Below are positions 1-4,696 of a DNA stretch of 5,562 bases, piece after piece. A program made the translations under genes and the position numbers. The notes under the pieces were generated by a model. That model had not been told where the DNA came from, made no database searches, and saw only the letters and a list, made by a program, of their open reading frames with translations. Each line of letters starts with the position of its first letter. Position 1 is the stretch's first letter. The stretch comes from Rhodobacterales bacterium CG2_30_65_12 (GTDB taxonomy: Bacteria > Pseudomonadota > Alphaproteobacteria > Rhodobacterales > Rhodobacteraceae): NCBI GenBank assembly GCA_001873585.1, contig MNZL01000076.1, positions 1 through 5,562 on the forward strand. The letters are read 5' to 3'.

Positions 1-159
1 GAGGTCGACGATATTCTCGCCGCGCGCGACCGGCTGCAAGCCAAGGGCGCGCGCGTGCTCGGCACCGGAGAGCCAAGGGTCGGCGCCCATGGCAAGCCGG
101 TGCTGTTTCTGCACCCGAAGGATTTTGCCGGCACCCTGATCGAGCTGGAGCAGGTCTGA
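1..159 (+). CDS. mce: Methylmalonyl-CoA epimerase, C-terminal part (5' end outside window)
   Basis: Only the last 52 residues are visible, in the frame starting at base 1 and ending with TGA at 157-159. The segment GKPVLFLHPKDFAGTLIELE followed by QV is the typical end of methylmalonyl-CoA epimerase, a VOC/glyoxalase-fold metalloenzyme that interconverts (2R)- and (2S)-methylmalonyl-CoA in the propionyl-CoA to succinyl-CoA route. From family knowledge, the first Glu of the terminal ELEQ (visible residue 48) corresponds to a ligand of the divalent metal. The GAHGKPV stretch just before the HPKD strand is also family-typical. Full-length bacterial members are about 130-150 residues, so roughly 60% of the gene lies to the left. 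Its stop shares one base with the start of the next gene (TGATG), which suggests co-transcription. Another VOC protein is possible in principle, but the HPKDF...ELEQ ending is quite specific. Confidence 0.9.
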   Translation, partial: EVDDILAARDRLQAKGARVLGTGEPRVGAHGKPVLFLHPKDFAGTLIELEQV

Positions 160-440
160 TGTCGATCACCGGCGGGATCGTTCTTTTCATCGTCGTCTGG
201 TTTCTGACCATGTTCGTCATCCTGCCGATCCGGGCCCGCAGCCAGGCCGACGACGGCGAGGTGGTGCCCGGCACCCATGCCGGCGCGCCGGCCGACTTCC
301 GGCTCGGGCGAACGATGCTGATCGTCACACTCTGGTCGGTGCTGGTCTGGGCGATCCTCGCCGCGATCATCCTGTCCGGCGTGATCTCGATCGAAGACCT
401 TGACTGGCTCGGCGTGCTCGGCGAGCGGGTGCCAAACTAG
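159..440 (+). CDS. DUF1467 family small membrane protein
   Basis: A 93-residue protein of unknown function. It has two hydrophobic segments, about residues 5-24 and 52-74, joined by a polar loop (about 25-51) containing DDGEVVPGTHAGAPAD at 31-46. This helix, E(V/I)VPGT-like loop, helix layout matches DUF1467, a short alphaproteobacterial inner-membrane family. ATG at 159 overlaps the mce stop by one base. A GGAG at 147-150 lies 8 bases upstream, so the start is well supported and translation is probably coupled to mce. Pairing with methylmalonyl-CoA epimerase is, as I recall, common in Rhodobacterales, but I know of no demonstrated functional link. The positive cluster RAR (25-27) after helix 1 suggests that the loop is cytoplasmic (inference from the positive-inside rule). 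The TAG stop at 438-440 precedes the ffh promoter region, and no T-rich terminator is seen after it. Confidence 0.85.
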   Translation: MSITGGIVLFIVVWFLTMFVILPIRARSQADDGEVVPGTHAGAPADFRLGRTMLIVTLWSVLVWAILAAIILSGVISIEDLDWLGVLGERVPN

Positions 441-446
441 CGCCTG

Positions 447-475
447 TTGACTCGCGCGCGCCCGGCGCTTACATC
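447..475 (+). promoter_or_regulatory. Candidate housekeeping promoter P1 for the ffh operon
   Basis: TTGACT at 447-452 and TACATC at 470-475 are separated by 17 bases. The -10 fits the TANAWC form reported for alphaproteobacterial housekeeping promoters better than the E. coli TATAAT. Transcription would start near 482, giving a leader of about 155 bases before ffh. The promoter begins 7 bases after the DUF1467 stop, which fits separate transcription of the ffh unit. It was identified by eye only. Confidence 0.45.
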
Positions 476-482
476 CAGCACA

Positions 483-528
483 ATCCCGGAAGCCTTGTCT
501 TCCGGTCCCATGGGCACAGGCCCGGGAT
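483..528 (+). promoter_or_regulatory. Leader inverted repeats with two mutually exclusive folds upstream of ffh
   Basis: Fold 1 is a perfect 7-bp hairpin: CCGGAAG at 486-492 pairs with CTTCCGG at 499-505 around a 6-base loop. Fold 2 pairs ATCCCGG at 483-489 with CCGGGAT at 522-528, and inside it GCCT(T)GT at 492-498 with ACAGGC at 516-521, with one bulged base. The two folds share bases 486-492, so only one can form. They start within a few bases of the predicted P1 start site. Neither is followed by a T-rich tract, so this does not look like an intrinsic terminator. A cis-regulatory leader is an inference; in GC-rich DNA such pairings can arise by chance. Confidence 0.35.
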
Positions 529-548
529 CGCCCCCCGTCAGCGCGGAT

Positions 549-564
549 GCGCCCACGGGGGCGC
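549..564 (+). repeat. Short inverted repeat in the ffh leader
   Basis: GCGCCC at 549-554 and GGGCGC at 559-564 form a perfect 6-bp GC stem with the loop ACGG. There is no following T-tract. It lies between the two candidate promoters and could be a leader stem; no function can be assigned. Confidence 0.3.
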
Positions 565-571
565 TCGCCGT

Positions 572-600
572 TTGGAGCCCCGCGCGCGCCGCCCTATCGT
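572..600 (+). promoter_or_regulatory. Weak candidate promoter P2 close to ffh
   Basis: TTGGAG at 572-577 and TATCGT at 595-600 are spaced by 17 bases. The -10 matches TATAAT at 4 of 6 positions and the -35 matches TTGACA at 3 of 6. A start near 607 would give a 30-base leader and would bypass the structured region fed by P1. This is weaker than P1 and could be chance. Confidence 0.22.
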
Positions 601-622
601 CTTGGGGCAAAGAGACAACGGC

Positions 623-629
623 AAAGGAG
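623..629 (+). promoter_or_regulatory. Ribosome binding site that fixes the ffh start
   Basis: AAAGGAG lies 7 bases before the ATG at 637. The frame stays open upstream to an ATG at 547, but that start has no such site and would add 30 residues unlike any Ffh N-terminus I know. Confidence 0.8.
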
Positions 630-636
630 CCGAAAC

Positions 637-2154
637 ATGTTCGAAAGCCTCTCAGACCGCCTGTCTGGCGTCTTCGACCGCCTGACCAAGCAGGGCGCTC
701 TCTCTGAAGGCGACGTGAAAACCGCGCTGCGCGAGGTGCGGGTGGCGCTTTTGGAAGCCGATGTGAGCCTGCCCGTGGCGCGCGATTTCGTCGCCCGGGT
801 GCAGGCCAAGGCGACCGGGCAGGCTGTGACCAAATCCGTCACCCCCGGACAGCAGGTCGTCAAGATCGTGCATGACGAGCTGGTGGCGGTGCTCACTGGC
901 GCGGGCGATCCCGGCCGCCTCAAGATCGACAATCCGCCCGCGCCGATCCTGATGGTCGGCCTGCAGGGCGGCGGCAAGACCACCACCACCGCCAAGATCG
1001 CCAAGCGCCTCACCGAGCGCGAGGGCAAGCGCGTGCTGATGGCCTCGCTCGACGTCTACCGCCCCGCAGCAATGCAGCAACTCGAAGTGCTGGGCGTGCA
1101 GATCGGCGTCGATACGCTGCCGATCGTGCCCGGCGAAAAGCCCGTCGACATTGCCCGGCGCGCCAAGACACAAGCCGCGCTCGGCGGCTACGATGTCTAC
1201 ATGCTCGACACCGCCGGGCGGCTCCACATCGACGAAGCCCTGATGGGCGAGGTCGAACAGGTCTCGGCCGTGGTTTCCCCGCGCGAAACCCTGCTGGTGG
1301 TCGACGGGCTCACCGGCCAGGTGGCCGTCGAGGTGGCGCAGGAGTTTGATGCCAAGGTGGGCATCTCCGGCGTGGTGCTGACGCGGATGGACGGTGACGG
1401 GCGCGGCGGTGCGGCGCTGTCGATGCGCGCCGTCACCGGCAAGCCGATCCGCTTCGTCGGCCTCGGCGAGAAGATGGACGCGCTCGAAACCTTCGAGCCC
1501 GAGCGCATCGCCGGCCGAATCCTCGGCATGGGCGATATCGTCGCCCTGGTCGAAAAGGCGCAGTCCACGCTCGAAGCCGAGCAGACCGAGCGGATGATGC
1601 GCCGGTTCCAGAAGGGCCAGTTCAACATGAACGACCTGCGCATGCAGCTTGAGCAGATGCAGAAGATGGGCGGCATGGAAAGCGTGATGGGCATGATGCC
1701 CGGCATGGGCAAGATGGCCGGGCAGATGAAAGACGCGGGGCTGGACGACAAGATGATCGCCCGCCAGATCGCGCTGGTCAACTCGATGACGAAGCGCGAG
1801 CGCGCCAACCCCGCCCTGCTGCAAGCCAGCCGCAAGAAGCGTATCGCCAAGGGCGCGGGGCAAGAAGTTTCCGAGATCAACAAACTTTTGAAGATGCACC
1901 GGCAGATGTCGGACATGATGAAGAAGCTCGGCAAGATGGGCAAAGGCGGGATGCTTAAGCAGGCGATGAAGGGGATGTTTGGGGGCAAGGGGCCGGGCGG
2001 CGGGATGCCCGGCGGCATGCCCGACTTGAACGACCCACAAGCGATGGAAGAGGCCGCCAAGGCGCTACAGGGTCGGATGCCCGGTGGCTTGCCCGGCCTC
2101 GGCGGCGGCATGAACCTTCCCTCCGGGCTCTCGGGCTTTGGCAAGAAGAAGTAA
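637..2154 (+). CDS. ffh: Signal recognition particle GTPase Ffh (SRP54)
   Basis: A 505-residue protein. Ffh binds 4.5S RNA and the signal sequences of nascent membrane and secreted proteins at the ribosome, then docks with FtsY at the inner membrane. The N domain covers about residues 1-95. The G domain shows G1 GLQGGGKT at 108-115, G2 DVYRPAA at 139-145, G3 DTAGR at 191-195, G4 TRMD at 249-252 (Arg in place of the usual Lys of TKxD) and the closing GLGEKMD at 275-281. The M domain (about 300-440) is very Met-rich, for example MGMMPGMGKM at 351-360, and carries the RNA-binding segment SRKKRIAKGAG at 398-408. The tail from about 441 is Gly/Met/Pro-rich and ends FGKKK. Total length exceeds E. 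coli Ffh (453 residues), mainly through this tail. The start is set by AAAGGAG 7 bases upstream. It is the first gene of the unit leading to rpsP and rimM, an arrangement shared with many proteobacteria, with four extra genes inserted here. Confidence 0.97.
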   Translation: MFESLSDRLSGVFDRLTKQGALSEGDVKTALREVRVALLEADVSLPVARDFVARVQAKATGQAVTKSVTPGQQVVKIVHDELVAVLTGAGDPGRLKIDNPPAPILMVGLQGGGKTTTTAKIAKRLTEREGKRVLMASLDVYRPAAMQQLEVLGVQIGVDTLPIVPGEKPVDIARRAKTQAALGGYDVYMLDTAGRLHIDEALMGEVEQVSAVVSPRETLLVVDGLTGQVAVEVAQEFDAKVGISGVVLTRMDGDGRGGAALSMRAVTGKPIRFVGLGEKMDALETFEPERIAGRILGMGDIVALVEKAQSTLEAEQTERMMRRFQKGQFNMNDLRMQLEQMQKMGGMESVMGMMPGMGKMAGQMKDAGLDDKMIARQIALVNSMTKRERANPALLQASRKKRIAKGAGQEVSEINKLLKMHRQMSDMMKKLGKMGKGGMLKQAMKGMFGGKGPGGGMPGGMPDLNDPQAMEEAAKALQGRMPGGLPGLGGGMNLPSGLSGFGKKK

Positions 2155-2155
2155 C

Positions 2156-2782
2156 GTGACCGCCACGCCCGCATATCCCCACGAGGCACCGCCCAGCGGC
2201 CCCGCCGCCGCCTTCGCGGCACGGCTGCAGGCGCTCCTGCCACAGCTGGAGACGCCGCGCCTGGTGCTGCGGGCGATCACGATCGCGGATTTTCCCGGTT
2301 TCTTCGAGATCTTCGCGCACCCGACCCGCTCCAGGGCCCTCGGCGGCCCGTTCAACCGCTCCGGCGCGTGGGACGAGTTTACCGAATGCGTGTCTGGCTG
2401 GCTGCTGCGCGGCCATGGTGGCTGGGCAATCGAGGAAAAGCGCGGCGGCGCGCTTCTCGGCTTCACCCTTGTGCACATGGAGTATGGCGACCGCGAGCCT
2501 GAGCTTGGCTGGTTTCTCACCGAAGCCGCCGAGGGCAACGGCTTCGGCTTCGAGGCGGCCGAGGCGGCGCGCGCCCATGCGCTCGACCGCCTCCACCTGC
2601 CGGCGCTGGTAAGCTACATGGACCCCGACAATACCCGCTCGGCCCGCCTTGCCGAACGCCTCGGTGCGGTCCGCGATCCCGCCGCCGAAGCCGAGGTGTC
2701 GGCGCTGGCGGGTGAGCCGGTCATGGTCTACCGGCACTGGCCGCCCGCCGACGAAGACGGCGGCATGGAGGCCTACGCATGA
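2156..2782 (+). CDS. GNAT family N-acetyltransferase (RimJ/RimL-like), first of three
   Basis: A 208-residue acetyl-CoA-dependent N-acetyltransferase of the RimJ/RimL type; substrate unknown. The fold begins at LETPRLVLRA (31-40) after a roughly 30-residue Ala/Pro-rich N-terminal extension that the two downstream paralogues lack. Visible elements are GGP at 63-65, ELGWFL at 116-121, the acetyl-CoA pyrophosphate loop EGNGFGFEA at 126-134 (Glu where many GNATs have Gln/Arg at the first loop position), Asn159 in DPDNTRS, and RLAERLGA at 164-171. The chosen start is GTG at 2156, one base after the ffh TAA. Upstream there is only a purine-rich AAGAAGAAG, so translation may depend on ribosomes finishing ffh. 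A TTG at 2138 inside ffh is a less likely alternative. Base composition and codon use resemble the neighbours. By analogy with RimI/RimJ/RimL it might modify a ribosomal or translation protein, but that is inference from context only. Confidence 0.88.
   Translation: MTATPAYPHEAPPSGPAAAFAARLQALLPQLETPRLVLRAITIADFPGFFEIFAHPTRSRALGGPFNRSGAWDEFTECVSGWLLRGHGGWAIEEKRGGALLGFTLVHMEYGDREPELGWFLTEAAEGNGFGFEAAEAARAHALDRLHLPALVSYMDPDNTRSARLAERLGAVRDPAAEAEVSALAGEPVMVYRHWPPADEDGGMEAYA
2604..2619 (+). repeat. 16-base sequence shared exactly with the next GNAT gene (copy 1)
   Basis: CGCTGGTAAGCTACAT occurs here and at 3167-3182, in the same reading phase, encoding LVSY followed by Met here and Ile there. 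The identity includes GTA, a Val codon expected to be uncommon in GC-rich genes. It marks common descent of the two acetyltransferase genes rather than a separate element. Confidence 0.6.
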
Positions 2783-3321
2783 ATGCTGTCACACTCTTCC
2801 CGGTCGGGCTGTCCACCGAGCGCCTCATGCTGCGCACCCCCGAGATGCGCGATTTCGACGCTTTCGCGACCTGGGTCGCCTCGCCCCGCTCGCAGCGGTT
2901 CGGGGGCCCCGGCAGCCGCAACGACGCCCGCGAGGGGTTTGATTTCATGCGCGATCACTGGGCGCGCAAGGGCTTTGGCTATTTCCACGTCGCGCTTGCC
3001 GCCACCGGCGAGGCGGTGGGGCGTGTTGGCATCAGCCACCCCGAACACCGGCCCGAGCCCGAGGTGGCCTATGGCCTTTATGAAGACCGGTTCGAGCACC
3101 AGGGCTTCGCCACCGAAGCCGCCATCGCCGTGCGCGATTGGGGCTATGACGTGGCCGGACTGGCCACGCTGGTAAGCTACATTTCCGCCGACAACGCCGC
3201 TTCGATCCGGCTGGCGGCCCGCATGGGCGCCCGCCCCGACGGCACCACCCAAGGCCGCGACGGCACGACCCAGCTTGTTTACCGCCATGTTGCCCCGGCA
3301 GACCGGGAGGCACGCGCATGA
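2779..3321 (+). CDS. GNAT family N-acetyltransferase (RimJ/RimL-like), second of three
   Basis: A 180-residue paralogue of the preceding gene, predicted to be a cytosolic acetyl-CoA-dependent N-acetyltransferase with unknown substrate. It starts LSTERLMLRT (11-20), then shows GGP at 42-44, the strand EVAYGLYEDRF (95-105), the acetyl-CoA loop EHQGFATEA at 106-114 (Gly109, Ala111), Asn139 in SADNAAS, RLAARMGA at 144-151 and a closing LVYRHVAPAD at 166-175. ATG at 2779 overlaps the previous stop as ATGA, with GGAGG at 2767-2771 seven bases upstream, so the start is firm and translation is probably coupled. His107 replaces the more usual small residue in the loop, but the essential glycine is kept. 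It shares a 16-base identical stretch with the first GNAT. An exact target cannot be read from the sequence. Confidence 0.9.
   Translation: MNAVTLFPVGLSTERLMLRTPEMRDFDAFATWVASPRSQRFGGPGSRNDAREGFDFMRDHWARKGFGYFHVALAATGEAVGRVGISHPEHRPEPEVAYGLYEDRFEHQGFATEAAIAVRDWGYDVAGLATLVSYISADNAASIRLAARMGARPDGTTQGRDGTTQLVYRHVAPADREARA
3167..3182 (+). repeat. 16-base sequence shared exactly with the previous GNAT gene (copy 2)
   Basis: The partner of 2604-2619, lying at the equivalent position of the fold (the strand after the acetyl-CoA-binding helix). The third paralogue reads LTSV in this place and does not share the DNA stretch. Confidence 0.6.
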
Positions 3322-3845
3322 CCGCCCCCGCGATCCCCGTGCTCACCACCGAACGGCTCACCCTGCGCGCCCAGCGCCCGGCGGATTTTGACACCTTCGC
3401 GGCGTTCTACGGCTCCGAGCGCAGCTGGGGCATGGGGGGCCCGCTTGACCGCCCCTCCGCCTGGCGTCTGTTCGCCGCCGAGCTCGGCCACTGGCAGATC
3501 CGTGGCTACGGGTTCTGGATGGTCGATGTGAGCGAAACCGGCCAGACCGTTGGCCAGATCGGATTCTGGAATCCCGAGGGCTGGGCCGAGGTCGAGATCG
3601 GCTGGGCGATGTTCGAGGGCTCCGAGGGCAAGGGCTACGCCTTCGAGGCGGCGCAGGTCGCAAGGCGCTTTGCCTATGACGAACTTGGCTGGGGGCCGCT
3701 CACCTCGGTGATCGTGCCCGGCAACACCCGCTCGGAGGCGCTGGCCCGTCGGCTCGGCGCCAAGCCCGAGCGCGATTGGACCTCTCCCAGCGGCAAGCCG
3801 GCGGTGATCTGGCGCCACCCCGGGCCGGGGGAGATCACGCCATGA
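3318..3845 (+). CDS. GNAT family N-acetyltransferase (RimJ/RimL-like), third of three
   Basis: A 175-residue member of the same paralogous set; substrate unknown. It opens with LTTERLTLRA (9-18), carries GGP at 40-42, EVEIGWAMFEGSEGKGYAFE at 91-110 with the acetyl-CoA loop EGKGYA at 103-108, Asn136 in PGNTRS, ALARRLGA at 141-148 and VIWRHPGPGE near the end. Of the three it has the most canonical G-K-G-Y-A loop. ATG at 3318 overlaps the previous stop as ATGA, and GGGAGG at 3305-3310 lies 7 bases upstream. Its own stop overlaps the next possible start (ATG at 3842) in the same way. The central region is Trp-rich (for example residues 49, 59, 67, 84, 89 and 96), unlike the second copy, suggesting a different acceptor pocket (inference). 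Confidence 0.9.
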   Translation: MTAPAIPVLTTERLTLRAQRPADFDTFAAFYGSERSWGMGGPLDRPSAWRLFAAELGHWQIRGYGFWMVDVSETGQTVGQIGFWNPEGWAEVEIGWAMFEGSEGKGYAFEAAQVARRFAYDELGWGPLTSVIVPGNTRSEALARRLGAKPERDWTSPSGKPAVIWRHPGPGEITP

Positions 3846-4177
3846 CCGATATCCAAGGCAAGGAGAGCCCGATGACCGATGACGCCGCCCGCGCCGCAGC
3901 GATCCTCAAGGCGCACCGCGCCTCGATCGACCGGCTCGACGCGATCCTCGTCTATACCCTTGGCGAACGTTTCAAGCACACCCAGGCGGTGGGCAGGCTC
4001 AAGGCCGAGCACGACCTTCCCCCGTCCGATCCGGCCCGTGAAGCGGCCCAGATCGCTCGGCTCGAAGAATTGGCGAAGGAGGCCGACCTCGACCCCGATT
4101 TCGCCAGGAAGTTACTCAACTTCATCATCGCTGAAGTGATTCAGCACCACCAAAAACACCTCGAACAGGGGTCGTAA
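3842..4177 (+). CDS. Chorismate mutase, small monofunctional AroQ type
   Basis: A 111-residue all-helical enzyme predicted to convert chorismate to prephenate, the branch point to phenylalanine and tyrosine. By an ungapped eye alignment to the E. coli chorismate mutase domain, active-site positions are kept: Arg26 (Arg11 in E. coli), Arg43 (Arg28), Lys54 (Lys39), Asp63, Arg66 (Arg51) and Glu67 (Glu52). The position of Gln88 appears to be His103, in VIQHHQ, which I recall as usual in alphaproteobacterial members. The core ID-RLDAILVYTLGERFKHTQ spans 29-48. No second domain (prephenate dehydratase or dehydrogenase) is present. Two starts are possible: ATG 3842, overlapping the GNAT stop as ATGA with GGGGGAG at 3827-3833, and ATG 3872 (101 residues) with AAGGAG at 3860-3865. 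Both give intact enzymes because the first helix begins after residue 11. Sitting between ffh/GNATs and rpsP, it is not among recognisable aromatic-pathway genes. Confidence 0.87.
   Translation: MTDIQGKESPMTDDAARAAAILKAHRASIDRLDAILVYTLGERFKHTQAVGRLKAEHDLPPSDPAREAAQIARLEELAKEADLDPDFARKLLNFIIAEVIQHHQKHLEQGS
3860..3865 (+). promoter_or_regulatory. Second ribosome binding site within the chorismate mutase 5' end
   Basis: AAGGAG lies 6 bases before an in-frame ATG at 3872. It competes with the start at 3842, which has its own GGGGGAG at 3827-3833. Both initiation sites begin Met-Thr-Asp. I kept 3842 because of the ATGA overlap seen at the neighbouring junctions, but 3872 may be the main start. 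Confidence 0.5.
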
Positions 4178-4212
4178 GACCTCGCCAGAGCCAGCAAACA
4201 GGAGATACCCCC

Positions 4213-4626
4213 ATGGCTATGAAAATCCGTCTCGCCCGCGGCGGCACCAAGAAACGCCCGCATTACGCAATCGTCGCAACCGACAGCCGCATGCCGCGCG
4301 ATGGCCGCTTCATCGAAAAGCTGGGCACCTATAACCCGCTGCTGCCGAAGGATTCGGAAGACCGTGTGCGGATGAACATCGACGCGGTGAAGGCCTGGCT
4401 CGACAAGGGCGCCAAGCCGACCGACCGCGTGGCCCGCATGCTTGAAGCTGCCGGCGTGATCGAGAAGACCGCGCGCGCCAACCCGAACAAGGGCGCTCCG
4501 GGCAAGGCCGCGCAGGAGCGCGCCGAGCAGAAGGCCGCGAAAGCTGCCGCCGCGGCCGAAGCCGCGGCCGCCCCGGCCGAGGAAGCTCCCGCAGAGGAAG
4601 CCCCGGCTGAACAAACCGCTGAATAA
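4213..4626 (+). CDS. rpsP: 30S ribosomal protein S16
   Basis: A 137-residue protein. S16 binds 16S rRNA in the body of the 30S subunit and is needed for its assembly. The conserved core is clear: MAMKIRLARGGTKKRPHYAI at 1-20, DSRMPRDGRFIEKLGTYNPL at 24-43, and KPTDRVARMLEAAGV at 68-82. E. coli S16 is only 82 residues. Here residues from about 83 onward form a charged, Ala-rich extension, first basic (PNKGAPGKAA, 91-100), then Ala-rich and finally acidic with repeated PAEEA units at 121-135. Such tails occur in alphaproteobacterial S16 proteins. AGGAG at 4200-4204 is 8 bases before the ATG. The gene follows chorismate mutase by 35 bases with no visible terminator, so it probably shares the ffh transcript, though a promoter of its own cannot be excluded. 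The gap to rimM holds a strong hairpin. Confidence 0.97.
   Translation: MAMKIRLARGGTKKRPHYAIVATDSRMPRDGRFIEKLGTYNPLLPKDSEDRVRMNIDAVKAWLDKGAKPTDRVARMLEAAGVIEKTARANPNKGAPGKAAQERAEQKAAKAAAAAEAAAAPAEEAPAEEAPAEQTAE
4549..4568 (+). repeat. Perfect GC-rich inverted repeat inside the rpsP tail
   Basis: GCCGCGGC at 4549-4556 and again at 4561-4568 is self-complementary and forms an 8-bp stem with the 4-base loop CGAA in the mRNA. It encodes part of the Ala/Glu tail. It may simply follow from Ala codons (GCC, GCG) in a GC-rich genome. Confidence 0.4.
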
Positions 4627-4648
4627 GCGGCGCAAACGGCCATGATTC

Positions 4649-4686
4649 CGGCGCGGGGCCTTTGCGGTTCCGCGCCGCTTTATTTT
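4649..4686 (+). terminator. Intrinsic-terminator-like hairpin between rpsP and rimM
   Basis: CGGCGCGG at 4649-4656 pairs perfectly with CCGCGCCG at 4670-4677. The stem extends inward by two G-T wobbles and CC/GG (4659-4660 with 4666-4667) to about 12 pairs around the loop TTTGC. It is followed by CTTTATTTT (4678-4686). The position directly after a highly expressed ribosomal gene and before a low-abundance factor suggests a partial terminator or attenuator rather than an operon end. The T-tract touches the rimM ribosome binding site GGAG (4687-4690). Confidence 0.75.
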
Positions 4687-4696
4687 GGAGACAGGC

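Noticed and set aside
486..505. Terminator of the mce-DUF1467 unit
   Set aside because: The hairpin is good but is followed by TCCCATGGG, not a T-rich tract, and it lies downstream of the likely ffh promoter.
547..636. A longer Ffh starting at ATG 547
   Set aside because: No ribosome binding site, a non-family Arg/Pro-rich N-terminus, and it would run through candidate promoter P2. The ATG at 637 has AAAGGAG at ideal spacing.
481..636. 4.5S (SRP) RNA gene next to ffh
   Set aside because: The conserved SRP RNA apical motif (GGTCAGG ... GGAAGGAAGCAGCC type) is absent on both strands; the CCGGAAG hairpin is only a superficial match.
447..707. Small + strand frame through the ffh leader
   Set aside because: Overlaps the ffh start in another frame, its ATG near 510 lacks a ribosome binding site, and the product is Pro/Arg-rich low complexity.
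652..2040. Long reverse-strand open frame (462 codons) opposite ffh
   Set aside because: It lies wholly antisense to a certain ffh. Its product is a His/Leu/Ala-rich sequence with no recognisable domain, the usual shadow of codon bias in GC-rich DNA.
1197..2243. Reverse-strand open frame (348 codons) across the ffh/GNAT junction
   Set aside because: Antisense to two supported genes, Ser/Pro/Arg-rich, no motif and no ribosome binding site.
3279..3818. Reverse-strand open frame (179 codons) opposite the third GNAT
   Set aside because: Covers nearly the same span as the supported GNAT and has no family features.
2156..3845. Horizontal acquisition of the GNAT block
   Set aside because: Base composition and codon use look like the flanking genes, and there are no repeats, integrase or tRNA at the edges. 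Duplication in place explains it better.
4131..4144. Hairpin CTGAA-GTGA-TTCAG near the end of chorismate mutase as a terminator before rpsP
   Set aside because: Only a 5-bp stem, inside coding sequence and without a T-tract.
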